A stretch of 11,275 nucleotides of DNA from an uncultured Bacilli bacterium (GCA_948552115.1 CAOWNX010000002.1:9746-21020); one strand, 5' to 3'. Shown: positions 1-6,916, counted from the stretch's first letter. Program-made: numbers and translations. Notes: a model not told the origin generated them from the letters alone.

Positions 1-1460
1 CGATACATAGCCACTTGAACATCTTCAGGTAGAGAACTTGACATTCCCCCAAGATACATCTCATTGGTATATAGGCCTTCAGGCTCTATAAAAACATGAT
101 GCCTGTTTTTATCTGCAAATTTAACCACCTTATCCTCTATGGATGGACAATATCTTGGTCCTACTCCAGTTACATATCCTCCATACATTGCAGATTTATC
201 TAGATTGGAAAGAATAATTTCATGTGTTTTTTCATTGGTATATAACAGATAACATTTTTGTTGTTCGTTGATTTTATATGATGGTAATTGGTCGAAACTA
301 AAGGTGTAGTATTCTTTATCTCCAACTTCTTCATGCAATTCTGAAAAATTTATGGAGTCTTTTTGAATTCGTTGCGGTGTTCCAGTTTTTAAGCGTTGAA
401 TCGAAAATCCTAATTTTTTTAGATTATCACTTAAAAAGTTACTTCGTGGTTCTCCATGTGGTCCGCCTTCTTCTTTTGTAGAACCAATAAGTATTTCACT
501 TTTTAAATAGGTCCCTGTTGTTAGTATCAAAACTTTGGTTTGAATTCTTTCACCACTTGCTAATATTACTTCTTTGATTTTCCCATAATCGACAGTTATA
601 TCTTCGACTGTTCCTTCTAATATTTCGAGATTTTTTGTTTCTAATAGAGCATTCAACATATTTTGGGGATAAGTTATTTTATCTGCTTGTGCTCGTAGAG
701 ATCTGACGGCTGGTCCTTTGGCACTATTTAACATTTTAATTTGAAAATGAGAAATATCAGCGATACGACCCATTAGTCCACCTAAGGCATCAATTTCTCT
801 TACTATGATTCCTTTGGCAGTTCCACCAATGGATGGATTACATGGCATGTCGGCAATATTGTTTTTGTTCATCGTAATTAGTAATGTTTTTTGCCCCATA
901 AATGCTGTAATATGAGCTGCTTCACAACCTGCATGCCCTCCACCTACTACAATACAGTCATATGATTTTGTTAATTTTTTTTCGTAATAATTAAATACCC
1001 CATCATTATCAGACCAAGAAAGTGTACCATGATGTATATATCCTAAATTTTGAAATAGCTTATTCATTTTTTTATTATGAATCTCAGTATCTGCTTTGAT
1101 GTAATAAATATTATCTTTTAAAGCCAAATCTTCTGCAAAGGAAAATAATTGTTTGGCATATCCTTTTTTTCGCTCTGTCTTATCTACTGCTAAACGATGA
1201 ATGATATAAGCTTCTTTTTTGGTACTTTCTTTTACTTTTTCATAATCATTTTCGCTATCTTTTTTTATGGATGCAAACGCAACTACCCTATTTTCCTCTA
1301 ATACATATAAGCTTTTTTCATCGATGTCTTTTTGAAAATCTTCTTTTGTTGGATATCCTTCATGCCACTGTGGATTGTTTTCTATCTTCATTTCTTGTTT
1401 GATGATTTCGGTTATTTTTAGAATTTGGTCTAAATCTTTTTGCTTTGCTAAACGAATCAT
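1..1460 (-). CDS. mnmG: GNAT acetyltransferase-MnmG fusion (tRNA U34 modification), 3' end outside window
   Basis: The open frame starts at ATG 1460 and runs without a stop off the left edge (486 residues visible). Residues 1-164 form a complete GNAT fold: an LYVLEENRVVAFASI strand pair, then the acetyl-CoA motif LAVDKTERKKGYA (R97-K-K-G100-Y-A102), and a C-terminal NLGY...YYEKKL end typical of GNATs. MnmG begins at about residue 165: the FAD-binding GGGHAGCEAA motif (G173-G178), CNPSIGG (207-213), then LRAQADK. MnmG with MnmE makes (carboxymethyl)aminomethyl-U34 in tRNA anticodons. No ATG, GTG or TTG lies in frame at the junction, so MnmG has no separate start. The frame follows mnmE by 4 nt, with a GGGAAG-type ribosome site inside the mnmE end. 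MnmG is normally about 620-630 aa without a GNAT part, so the whole protein would be near 790 aa. The GNAT substrate is unknown. The MnmG identity is very secure. Confidence 0.96.
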   Translation of the reverse strand, partial: MIRLAKQKDLDQILKITEIIKQEMKIENNPQWHEGYPTKEDFQKDIDEKSLYVLEENRVVAFASIKKDSENDYEKVKESTKKEAYIIHRLAVDKTERKKGYAKQLFSFAEDLALKDNIYYIKADTEIHNKKMNKLFQNLGYIHHGTLSWSDNDGVFNYYEKKLTKSYDCIVVGGGHAGCEAAHITAFMGQKTLLITMNKNNIADMPCNPSIGGTAKGIIVREIDALGGLMGRIADISHFQIKMLNSAKGPAVRSLRAQADKITYPQNMLNALLETKNLEILEGTVEDITVDYGKIKEVILASGERIQTKVLILTTGTYLKSEILIGSTKEEGGPHGEPRSNFLSDNLKKLGFSIQRLKTGTPQRIQKDSINFSELHEEVGDKEYYTFSFDQLPSYKINEQQKCYLLYTNEKTHEIILSNLDKSAMYGGYVTGVGPRYCPSIEDKVVKFADKNRHHVFIEPEGLYTNEMYLGGMSSSLPEDVQVAMY

Positions 1461-1464
1461 TTTC

Positions 1465-2823
1465 TCACTTCCCTAAACAGAATTTTTGGAATAAGTTATC
1501 CACTAATTCTTCTTCATATGTTTCTCCAATGATTAATCCTAAATTGTTCCACGCTTCTTTGATTTCTATTTCTAAGATATCAATTGGAACATTCTCTGCT
1601 ATTTGTTTTTTCGCATTTTCTAAATTTTTCAATGCTTTTTTGGCAAGAGTTATTTGACGAATATTTGATAAGAAATTCATATCTTTAGTTTCTAATTCAT
1701 TTAATTGAAATAGTTCTATAATTTTTTCTTTTAATTCTTTTAGTCCTAATTCATCAATTGTATTTCCGCTTACTATATATTTTGAAGAGATTTGTTGGAG
1801 AGAGATATGATTTTCTAAATCATTTTTATTTAAGAAAACAATATGTTTTTTTTCTTGGATTTTTTCTAATAATTCAAAGTCTTCTTTGGTTAATTTTTCA
1901 TTAGAATTTAGAACTAGAATAATTAAATCTGAAGTTTCGATGATTTTTTTACTTTTTTCTACTCCTATTTTTTCAACAATATCTTCTGTGTCTCTAATCC
2001 CAGCTGTATCCGTAAGATTTAATAAAATGCCTTTTAATTTTATGGAACCCTCCACAATGTCTCTTGTCGTTCCAGATATATTGGTAACAATTGCCTTTTC
2101 TTCTTCTAATAAAGCATTTAGTAAACTACTTTTGCCAACATTTGGTCTTCCAATTAGTGAAACATTGAGTCCGTTTTTGATGATTTTTCCTGATTCTGAT
2201 TCTTGTACTATTTTTTTTAATTCTTTTTCGATTTCATTTAGTTTTGGCAAAATATTTTCGTGTGTAATTACTATTTCGTCTTCATATTCTGGATAGTCAA
2301 TATTTACTTCGATATTTGCAAGCAAGGAAACAATTTTTTCTCGTAAGTTTTGAATTAATTTTGTAAGAGACCCAGATATTCCATTCATTGCCATGTTCAT
2401 AGCTTGTTCACTTTTTGATTCGATTAAGTCACTTACGGATTCTGCTTCTAATAAATTTATTCTCCCGTTTAGAAATGCTCGTTTTGTAAATTCTCCTGGT
2501 TCTGCGAGACGTGCTCCAGACATCACTAGTAATTCTAAGATTTTATTTGTTGAGAGGATTCCACCATGACAATTAATTTCTACTACATCTTCCGTTGTAT
2601 AAGTTTTTGGTGCTAAGAATTTACTCACTAATACTTCGTCTATTTTTTTTTGATGATCTAAAATGAATCCATAATGAATGGTGTGAGTTTTTGATTTTAT
2701 AAATTGTTTATTCGAGAATAATTTATCCATTATTTTTACAGCTTCTGGTCCACTCATTCGAACAATTGATATTGCTCCATTATTTCCAGTTGATGTTGAG
2801 ATTGCACAAATTGTATCTTCCAT
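1465..2823 (-). CDS. mnmE: tRNA modification GTPase MnmE
   Basis: MnmE is the GTPase partner of MnmG in forming cmnm5U/nm5U at the tRNA wobble position, using a formyl/methylene-tetrahydrofolate-type one-carbon unit. The protein is 452 aa, normal for the family. An N-terminal folate-binding domain (about 1-115) contains CHGG and AEPGEFTKRAFLNGR. A helical domain is split around an inserted G domain: G1 GRPNVGKS (225-232), G2 TTRD (252-255), G3 DTAG (272-275), G4 NKND (332-335). It ends in FCLGK with the conserved Cys449. The frame is open further upstream to 2931, but I chose ATG 2823. There the protein starts with the family-typical MEDTICAIST, an AGGGAGAG ribosome site lies 5 nt before it, and the longer version would overlap the promoter and jag. 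It is followed by mnmG 4 nt after its TGA. Confidence 0.97.
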   Translation of the reverse strand: MEDTICAISTSTGNNGAISIVRMSGPEAVKIMDKLFSNKQFIKSKTHTIHYGFILDHQKKIDEVLVSKFLAPKTYTTEDVVEINCHGGILSTNKILELLVMSGARLAEPGEFTKRAFLNGRINLLEAESVSDLIESKSEQAMNMAMNGISGSLTKLIQNLREKIVSLLANIEVNIDYPEYEDEIVITHENILPKLNEIEKELKKIVQESESGKIIKNGLNVSLIGRPNVGKSSLLNALLEEEKAIVTNISGTTRDIVEGSIKLKGILLNLTDTAGIRDTEDIVEKIGVEKSKKIIETSDLIILVLNSNEKLTKEDFELLEKIQEKKHIVFLNKNDLENHISLQQISSKYIVSGNTIDELGLKELKEKIIELFQLNELETKDMNFLSNIRQITLAKKALKNLENAKKQIAENVPIDILEIEIKEAWNNLGLIIGETYEEELVDNLFQKFCLGK

Positions 2824-2844
2824 AGTTTCTCTCCCTTGCCCTTT

Positions 2845-2872
2845 ATTATAGCATAGATTTTTTTTCAAACAA
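2845..2872 (-). promoter_or_regulatory. Sigma-A-type promoter for mnmE-mnmG
   Basis: Reading the minus strand: a -35-like TTGTTT (2867-2872), a 16-nt spacer, then TATAAT (2845-2850) preceded by TG at the extended -10 position (TGC-TATAAT). It lies in the 58-nt gap between jag and mnmE, with a start point expected near 2838, just before the mnmE ribosome site. A TTGAAA is also present but only 12 nt from the -10. The site implies that mnmE-mnmG can be transcribed apart from the rpmH-jag genes. Confidence 0.7.
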
Positions 2873-2881
2873 AAACAGAAA

Positions 2882-3490
2882 TTAGTTTTCTGCTTTGATA
2901 ATAATATGACGATTTGGTTCTTCACCTTCACTTAATGTTGTAATTCCTTTCATATTGGTTAATTTATTATGAACAATTCGTCTTTCATAAGAATTCATAT
3001 TTTCTAAGGTAGCATCGATTTTTGTTTCTAATACTTCTTTTGCAGTACGAACAGCTAATTTTTCTAGATATGTAATTCTTTTTTCTTTGTAATCTTCTAC
3101 ATCGAAGTTTACTTTGAGATATAAATTCCAGTCTTTTAAATATTTTTGTTTTACAATTGTTTCTAAAGATTTTAAGGTTTGTCCATTTTTTCCAATTAAA
3201 ATTGGATTATTTTCTGAATACATTTTTATCGTGTAGGTATCATCTTTTAAGCTGGTTTCCAATTCTACGTTGAGTCCTAAGCCACTCACTAATTTTTTTA
3301 CATATTCTTTCATATCACTTAGAATATCTCTTTTTGTTGTAGCAGTAACTTTGATAGAAGAGGATTTGAATAATTTTCCTTCTGTTTCTTCTTTTTTATA
3401 AATTACTTCACTTTGATTGGCATTTAATTCTATTAATACTTTTTCTAATGCTTCTTCTAAGGTTTTTCCTGTATTTTCTGCTACCATCAT
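2882..3490 (-). CDS. jag: RNA-binding protein Jag/KhpB (Jag-N, KH, R3H)
   Basis: This is the SpoIIIJ-associated protein, KhpB in streptococci, an RNA-binding protein that partners KhpA and affects division and cell-wall genes in cocci. At 202 aa it shows all three parts: a Jag-N domain (about 1-52, TGKTLEEALEKVLIEL), a KH domain with the GxxG loop GKNG (100-103), and an R3H domain with RRIVH (170-174). It ends in the usual TLSEGEEPNRHIII. Two ATGs stand in tandem (3490 and 3487). The first lies 1 nt from the yidC stop, with GTAGGA about 9 nt upstream. Either could be used, changing only one residue. The close link to yidC suggests translational coupling. Confidence 0.95.
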   Translation of the reverse strand: MMVAENTGKTLEEALEKVLIELNANQSEVIYKKEETEGKLFKSSSIKVTATTKRDILSDMKEYVKKLVSGLGLNVELETSLKDDTYTIKMYSENNPILIGKNGQTLKSLETIVKQKYLKDWNLYLKVNFDVEDYKEKRITYLEKLAVRTAKEVLETKIDATLENMNSYERRIVHNKLTNMKGITTLSEGEEPNRHIIIKAEN

Positions 3491-3491
3491 A

Positions 3492-4538
3492 CTATTTTCC
3501 TACTTTCTTTTTTTCTGAAATAACTTTTGCATTCACTACTTTTTCTTTTTTTCCTTCCTTTTTAGAAGAAGTTTTAGAAGGTTCGTCTTTTGCTAAAACT
3601 TTTTTGACGCAAAAATTTTGGACTACAATAAAACCATTTGTTACAATCCAGTAAAATGCTAAAGCGGTCGGTAAACTAAAGGAAGCTACAGATATCATAA
3701 TAATCATAAATTTAAACATGAAATCCATTTGTTTCATAATTTCATTGTTTCCCATATTACTGTTTTGATTCATGGAATGTTTAAAAGAAAAATATGTTGT
3801 GGCAATGATTAATACAATGAGTACGATATAGAGATATTGTCCATTGCTAATTCCTTTCCAAGGAGTCATTCCAAGATTCATACCAAATAACTCTCCTTCA
3901 AAAATTGCTGGTACTCGATTGATTGCTTGTAAAAATGCAAAGAATAAAGGAATTTGAAGGAATGCAAGTAAGCACCCATTTACTGGATTAATTTTGTATT
4001 TTTGATAAATCATCATCATTTCTTGACTTTTTGCCATCATGCTCTCGCTATCTGTACGATTTGCATATTTCTTTTCAATTTTTTGAATTTCAGGATTTGC
4101 TTTTTTCATATTCTCTGTTTGGCGCATTGATTTAATTGACAATGGAAATAAAATGACACGAATTAAAAGTCCAATTAACATGACAGCCCATCCAAAATTT
4201 TTTAATAAATACCCTACTTTTAAAATAATCCAAGCTAATGGTTTTACAAAGATGGATTCCCATAAACTATGATATGGAATTTTATTCATTTCAAATTCTT
4301 CACAAGCTGGTAAATCTTCTAATTTAATATTTAATTGATCATTGTATTGTTCATAAGTTTTATATAGATTTTCATTGGTTGGCTTACATAGGATGTCTTT
4401 TTGAATATTTTGTCCAGTTTCTTCATTCATTACTACTTTGTTATCTGCGTCTTTAATGTAGTTACTATTTCCACATCCACTTGTACTTAAAATTGTCACT
4501 ATTAAAAAAAGACTGAGTAACACTTTTTTTGTTTTCAT
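3492..4538 (-). CDS. yidC: Membrane protein insertase YidC (lipoprotein type)
   Basis: YidC/OxaA/SpoIIIJ inserts proteins into the cytoplasmic membrane, alone or with SecYEG. This 348-aa protein has an N-terminal lipoprotein-like signal (KKVLLSLFLIVTILSTSGC, Cys22 as the likely lipidated residue, although -3 is Thr rather than Leu). An extracytoplasmic part of about 65 residues follows. The core then has a membrane helix with the conserved groove arginine (LLIRVILFPLS, Arg127), a cytoplasmic helical hairpin (about 136-185), TM2 (188-206), TM3 (235-252) and TM4/TM5 (275-311). It ends in a very basic Lys-rich tail (312-348) that fits ribosome or RNA contact. The start ATG overlaps the rnpA stop (ATGA, 4 nt), with AAAGGA upstream. 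Gram-positive YidC1 proteins are about 260-310 aa. The extra length here lies before the first core helix and in the tail. Confidence 0.96.
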   Translation of the reverse strand: MKTKKVLLSLFLIVTILSTSGCGNSNYIKDADNKVVMNEETGQNIQKDILCKPTNENLYKTYEQYNDQLNIKLEDLPACEEFEMNKIPYHSLWESIFVKPLAWIILKVGYLLKNFGWAVMLIGLLIRVILFPLSIKSMRQTENMKKANPEIQKIEKKYANRTDSESMMAKSQEMMMIYQKYKINPVNGCLLAFLQIPLFFAFLQAINRVPAIFEGELFGMNLGMTPWKGISNGQYLYIVLIVLIIATTYFSFKHSMNQNSNMGNNEIMKQMDFMFKFMIIMISVASFSLPTALAFYWIVTNGFIVVQNFCVKKVLAKDEPSKTSSKKEGKKEKVVNAKVISEKKKVGK

Positions 4539-4867
4539 TTTCTTTTTCCTTTCTCAAAAAGACTTAGAAGCATTTCTTCTAATTGTTGATAAGTTGCTTC
4601 TTTTGTTTTTTCTTTCATTATTATAATATAATCATGACCATTTTGAAAGAGATTTCGTTGAGTAGTCAAAATATTTCTTAATTGTCGCTTTCTTTTATTT
4701 CGATAAACAGCATTGCCTAATTTTTTTCCAATCGCAATGCCAAATCTTGGAAATTTAAAGTTGCTTTTCCTTATATATATATTATAAAATGAATTTTTTA
4801 TTTTTTCTCCCGTTTGAATGATTTCATTAAATTCTTCATGTGTTTTTACTATTTCATATTTTTTCAT
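4535..4867 (-). CDS. rnpA: Ribonuclease P protein component
   Basis: RnpA is the protein subunit of RNase P, which removes 5' leaders from pre-tRNA with the rnpB RNA (not in this window). It is 110 aa, the usual size. The RNR signature GNAVYRNKRKRQLRN is at about 51-65, after a central FGIAIGKKL strand. The start ATG 4867 has AGAGGA a few nt upstream. Its TGA overlaps the yidC ATG by 4 nt, indicating translational coupling. It lies 79 nt downstream of rpmH and is normally cotranscribed with it. Confidence 0.96.
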   Translation of the reverse strand: MKKYEIVKTHEEFNEIIQTGEKIKNSFYNIYIRKSNFKFPRFGIAIGKKLGNAVYRNKRKRQLRNILTTQRNLFQNGHDYIIIMKEKTKEATYQQLEEMLLSLFEKGKRK

Positions 4868-4923
4868 AAGTTCCTCTTACCTTTAAGTTTAAATTTGGTA
4901 ATTTTGTTCGTAAACAATATAAG

Positions 4924-4949
4924 AAAAAAGCCACATAACGTGGTTTTTA
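4924..4949 (-). terminator. Hairpin with T-run between rpmH and rnpA (attenuator-like)
   Basis: A 4-bp core, CCAC/GTGG (4931-4934 with 4940-4943), has a 5-nt loop. Runs of A on one side and T on the other extend the stem and give a T-run on either strand. On the minus strand it begins at the rpmH TAA and is followed by TTTTTT. The GC stem is short, so strong termination is doubtful. Partial termination after rpmH is plausible, giving more L34 mRNA than rnpA mRNA. Confidence 0.45.
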
Positions 4950-5069
4950 TTTACATAATTCTTTGCGTCCTTTTTTTCTTCTTCTTTTTAATATATTTGT
5001 TTCTTTTCTAGCGAAGAAGCCATGTTTTTTCGCTTTTTTGCGTTTATTTGGTTGATAAGTTCTTTTCAT
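4947..5069 (-). CDS. rpmH: 50S ribosomal protein L34, short form (40 aa)
   Basis: The translation begins MKRTYQPNKRKKAKKHGFFAR, matching the L34 N-terminus almost residue for residue, and ends in RRRKKGRKELCK. It is 40 aa, while bacterial L34 is usually 44-46. The missing residues fall in the middle: the usual segment around the MATKNGRKVL block is replaced by KETNIL, a net loss of four. The start ATG 5069 has a full-strength AAGGAGGT ribosome site 6-7 nt upstream. It is the first gene of the leftward cluster, with a promoter at 5102-5131 and a hairpin at its stop codon. L34 binds 23S rRNA in the large subunit. Confidence 0.93.
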   Translation of the reverse strand: MKRTYQPNKRKKAKKHGFFARKETNILKRRRKKGRKELCK

Positions 5070-5101
5070 TTCTGGACCTCCTTTTTCTTTAAAGCTCCCT
5101 T

Positions 5102-5131
5102 ATTATAAACTTAGATTTCTAGAAAAGTCAA
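5102..5131 (-). promoter_or_regulatory. Sigma-A promoter for rpmH-rnpA-yidC-jag
   Basis: On the minus strand, TTGACT (5126-5131) and a perfect TATAAT (5102-5107) are separated by 18 nt. The start point is expected near 5095, followed by a short leader with the AAGGAGGT ribosome site of rpmH. The first DnaA box of the origin (5143-5151) lies only 11 nt upstream of the -35, so DnaA binding could affect this promoter. Confidence 0.75.
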
Positions 5132-5142
5132 GAAATAATGGG

Positions 5143-5365
5143 TTATTCACAAATTCACATTTATGTTGATAACATTACACATTATCAACGTGGATAATTA
5201 TTCTATGTTTATAATTGTTAAAAAGAAATTTGTGGATAATGTTGATAAGTGATTTTGAATCTGTTAGAATAGGGAAAAATTATTGTTGATAAATTGTTGA
5301 AAGGGTGTGAAAATATGTTTCATACTTGTGACAATTTATTACTTGAGTTACAATGAAGTGGATAA
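5143..5365. other. oriC: Replication origin, part 1: DnaA-box cluster upstream of dnaA
   Basis: This fills the 324-nt rpmH-dnaA gap. Sites compared with TTATNCACA: TTATTCACA on + at 5143-5151 (perfect). On the minus strand: TTATCAACA at 5164-5172, TTATCCACG at 5189-5197, TTATCCACA at 5231-5239 (perfect), TTATCAACA at 5240-5248 and 5284-5292, and TTATCCACT at 5357-5365. A weaker TTATCAACG lies on + at 5182-5190. Most sites face the same way, and 5231-5248 holds two abutting boxes. The divergent rpmH/dnaA arrangement with such a cluster is the standard incA/B-like part of a Bacillota origin. Confidence 0.9.
5326..5354 (+). promoter_or_regulatory. Candidate dnaA promoter
   Basis: TTGTGA (5326-5331), a 17-nt spacer and TACAAT (5349-5354). 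The start would be near 5361, inside the DnaA-box-like site TTATCCACT (5357-5365, minus strand). This arrangement fits DnaA repressing its own gene. The -35 is a weak match (4/6), so the exact site is a proposal. Confidence 0.45.
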
Positions 5366-5380
5366 AACGTTCGGGATTGT

Positions 5381-5404
5381 GGGGTGAGGATGGTTGTCAA
5401 CTGA
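5381..5404 (+). promoter_or_regulatory. Ribosome site and TTG start of dnaA with an overlapping 4-codon ORF
   Basis: GGGGTGAGG (5381-5389) is the ribosome site. GGGTGA sits 6 nt before TTG 5394, which opens the dnaA frame. An ATG at 5390 is out of frame and gives only ATG GTT GTC AAC TGA (5390-5404). It lies too close to the ribosome site to be a good start, but it overlaps the TTG codon. No in-frame ATG precedes conserved domain I, so TTG is the best start. Confidence 0.7.
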
Positions 5405-6767
5405 GATAGAGAATTTGTGGCAAAATTTCTTAGATTCTATCTATAAAGAAATTAATGCGGCGTCCTTTCATGCATGGTTTCATGATTTAATTTTACTTAG
5501 TATCGATCGTTATCAACAAAAACTTAAAATCCAAGTTCCGATGGAAATTCACAAAAATATTTTAGGAGAACATTATTATTCTTTAATTGAAGAAACATTT
5601 TTTAAATTAACAGGTATTAATTTTGAAATTGAATTTTTATTAGAAGAGGAAAAAGATAGTGTAGTAGAGAAATTTCAAAAAGAAATTATTCAAGAACCAG
5701 AAAAAGTAATGGAACAAGAGTGGGAAACCAATTTAATTCCAGAACTTAATTTTGAAAATTATATGGTAGGGGATTCGAATCGATTGGCTAAAGTGGCTGG
5801 TATGGCGGTGGCTGAATCTCCTGGAAAAATTCATAATCCTTTATTTATTTATGGAAAAAGTGGGCTCGGGAAGACTCATTTGATGCATGCAATTGGTAAT
5901 TATATTGTAGAACATTCCAATAAAAAAGTGTTATACACAACGAGTGATATGTTTATGAATGATTATACAGGGATAGCAAACTTAGAAAATAAAAATAATG
6001 CTATGGAATACGCAAATTCTTTTAAAAACAAATATAGAAATGTAGATGTTTTAATTATCGATGATATTCAATATTTAGTTGGAGCAGAAAAAACACAACA
6101 GGAATTTTTTCACACGTTTAATGCTCTTCATCAAGCTAATAAACAGATTATTATTAGTTCTGACCGTTCTCCAGACGACCTAAAAATATTAGAAGAGCGA
6201 TTGCGAAGTCGATTTATGTGGGGACTTCCTGTGGATATCTATCCTCCAGATTTTGAACTTCGATGTAAAATTATTCGACAAAAGGTAAAAAATACGAGTA
6301 TTGCAAATAAAGTATCAGAAGATGTGGTTGAGTTTATTGCAAATAGCTGTCAAAATGATGTTCGTTTTTTAGAAGGAGCAATTAATCGACTGATGGCTTA
6401 TACGGCAATGGTGGTACCAGATCATATTAATCTTGAATTTGCAAATGAAGCATTAAAGGATTTCATTAACAAAAATATTTATTCTGAAAATAGTATTGAA
6501 GGAATTCAACAAGCAGTAGCAGACTATTATCATATTACTGTCGCAGATTTAAAAGGGAAAAAGAAAAGTGCGAATATTGCTTATCCTAGACAAGTAGGTA
6601 TGTATTTATGTAGAATGATGACCGATGAAACGTTTCCACGTATTGGATTAGAATTTGGAGGTAGAGATCATTCCACTGTCATTCATGCATGTGATAAAAT
6701 AGAAAAGGATTTAAAAACGAATCCAACCCTTGTCAATGCTTTAAAAGAAATTAAGAATAAAGTGTAA
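5394..6767 (+). CDS. dnaA: Chromosomal replication initiator protein DnaA
   Basis: DnaA is the AAA+ initiator that binds DnaA boxes and opens the origin. The protein is 457 aa. Domain I (about 1-82) starts with IENLWQNFLDSIYKEI. The linker (about 85-115) is short, acidic and charged. Domain III carries Walker A GKSGLGKT (154-161; most DnaA have GGxGLGKT), Walker B VLIIDD (219-224) and the arginine-finger region RLRSRFMWGL (269-278). Domain IV has the DNA-binding signature FGGRDHSTVIHA (421-432), preceded by PRQVGMYLCR. Translation starts at TTG 5394. DnaA boxes lie on both sides of the gene, one beginning directly after its stop codon, as expected for a bipartite origin. The promoter appears autoregulated. 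Confidence 0.98.
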   Translation: MSTEIENLWQNFLDSIYKEINAASFHAWFHDLILLSIDRYQQKLKIQVPMEIHKNILGEHYYSLIEETFFKLTGINFEIEFLLEEEKDSVVEKFQKEIIQEPEKVMEQEWETNLIPELNFENYMVGDSNRLAKVAGMAVAESPGKIHNPLFIYGKSGLGKTHLMHAIGNYIVEHSNKKVLYTTSDMFMNDYTGIANLENKNNAMEYANSFKNKYRNVDVLIIDDIQYLVGAEKTQQEFFHTFNALHQANKQIIISSDRSPDDLKILEERLRSRFMWGLPVDIYPPDFELRCKIIRQKVKNTSIANKVSEDVVEFIANSCQNDVRFLEGAINRLMAYTAMVVPDHINLEFANEALKDFINKNIYSENSIEGIQQAVADYYHITVADLKGKKKSANIAYPRQVGMYLCRMMTDETFPRIGLEFGGRDHSTVIHACDKIEKDLKTNPTLVNALKEIKNKV

Positions 6768-6899
6768 TGTGGATAAATTTTTGAATTCTTAATATTTATT
6801 CACATCAAATTTTATAAATTGATTAAGCAAATATAAGAAATTTATAAGATATACACATTATAAACTGTATTATAATTATAATAATTATTTAATTAAAAA
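6768..6899. other. oriC: Replication origin, part 2: DnaA boxes and A/T unwinding region between dnaA and dnaN
   Basis: Directly after the dnaA stop is a perfect box (TTATCCACA on minus, 6768-6776). Next come TTATTCACA on + (6796-6804) and the near match ATATACACA (6849-6857). Then 32 bases (6868-6899) contain only A and T, ending just before the dnaN ribosome site. Boxes followed by an A/T stretch match the position of the DNA unwinding element in B. subtilis (dnaA-dnaN gap). I saw no clear dnaN promoter, although several TATAAT-like strings occur in the A/T stretch. Confidence 0.8.
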
Positions 6900-6916
6900 G
6901 AAAGAAGGAAGTAACA

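Noticed and set aside
1445..2296. Plus-strand open frames opposite mnmE (1445-1657 and 1886-2296)
   Set aside because: They are antisense shadows of a well-conserved gene, Phe/Ser-rich with no recognisable domain or ribosome site.
2824..2931. Longer start for mnmE (36 extra residues)
   Set aside because: The extension overlaps the promoter and the end of jag, has no family resemblance, and the ATG at 2823 has a good ribosome site and the conserved MnmE N-terminus.
3448..3654. Plus-strand open frame opposite the yidC tail
   Set aside because: A Phe-rich antisense shadow of the Lys-rich yidC end; no supporting signal.
4814..5011. Plus-strand open frame of 65 residues opposite rnpA and rpmH
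   Set aside because: Its Phe-rich composition is the mirror of Lys codons in rnpA and rpmH; it crosses two real genes.
6838..6900. Specific dnaN promoter in the A/T stretch
   Set aside because: Several TATAAT-like strings exist, but none has a convincing -35 at the right distance, and an all-A/T region produces such matches by chance.
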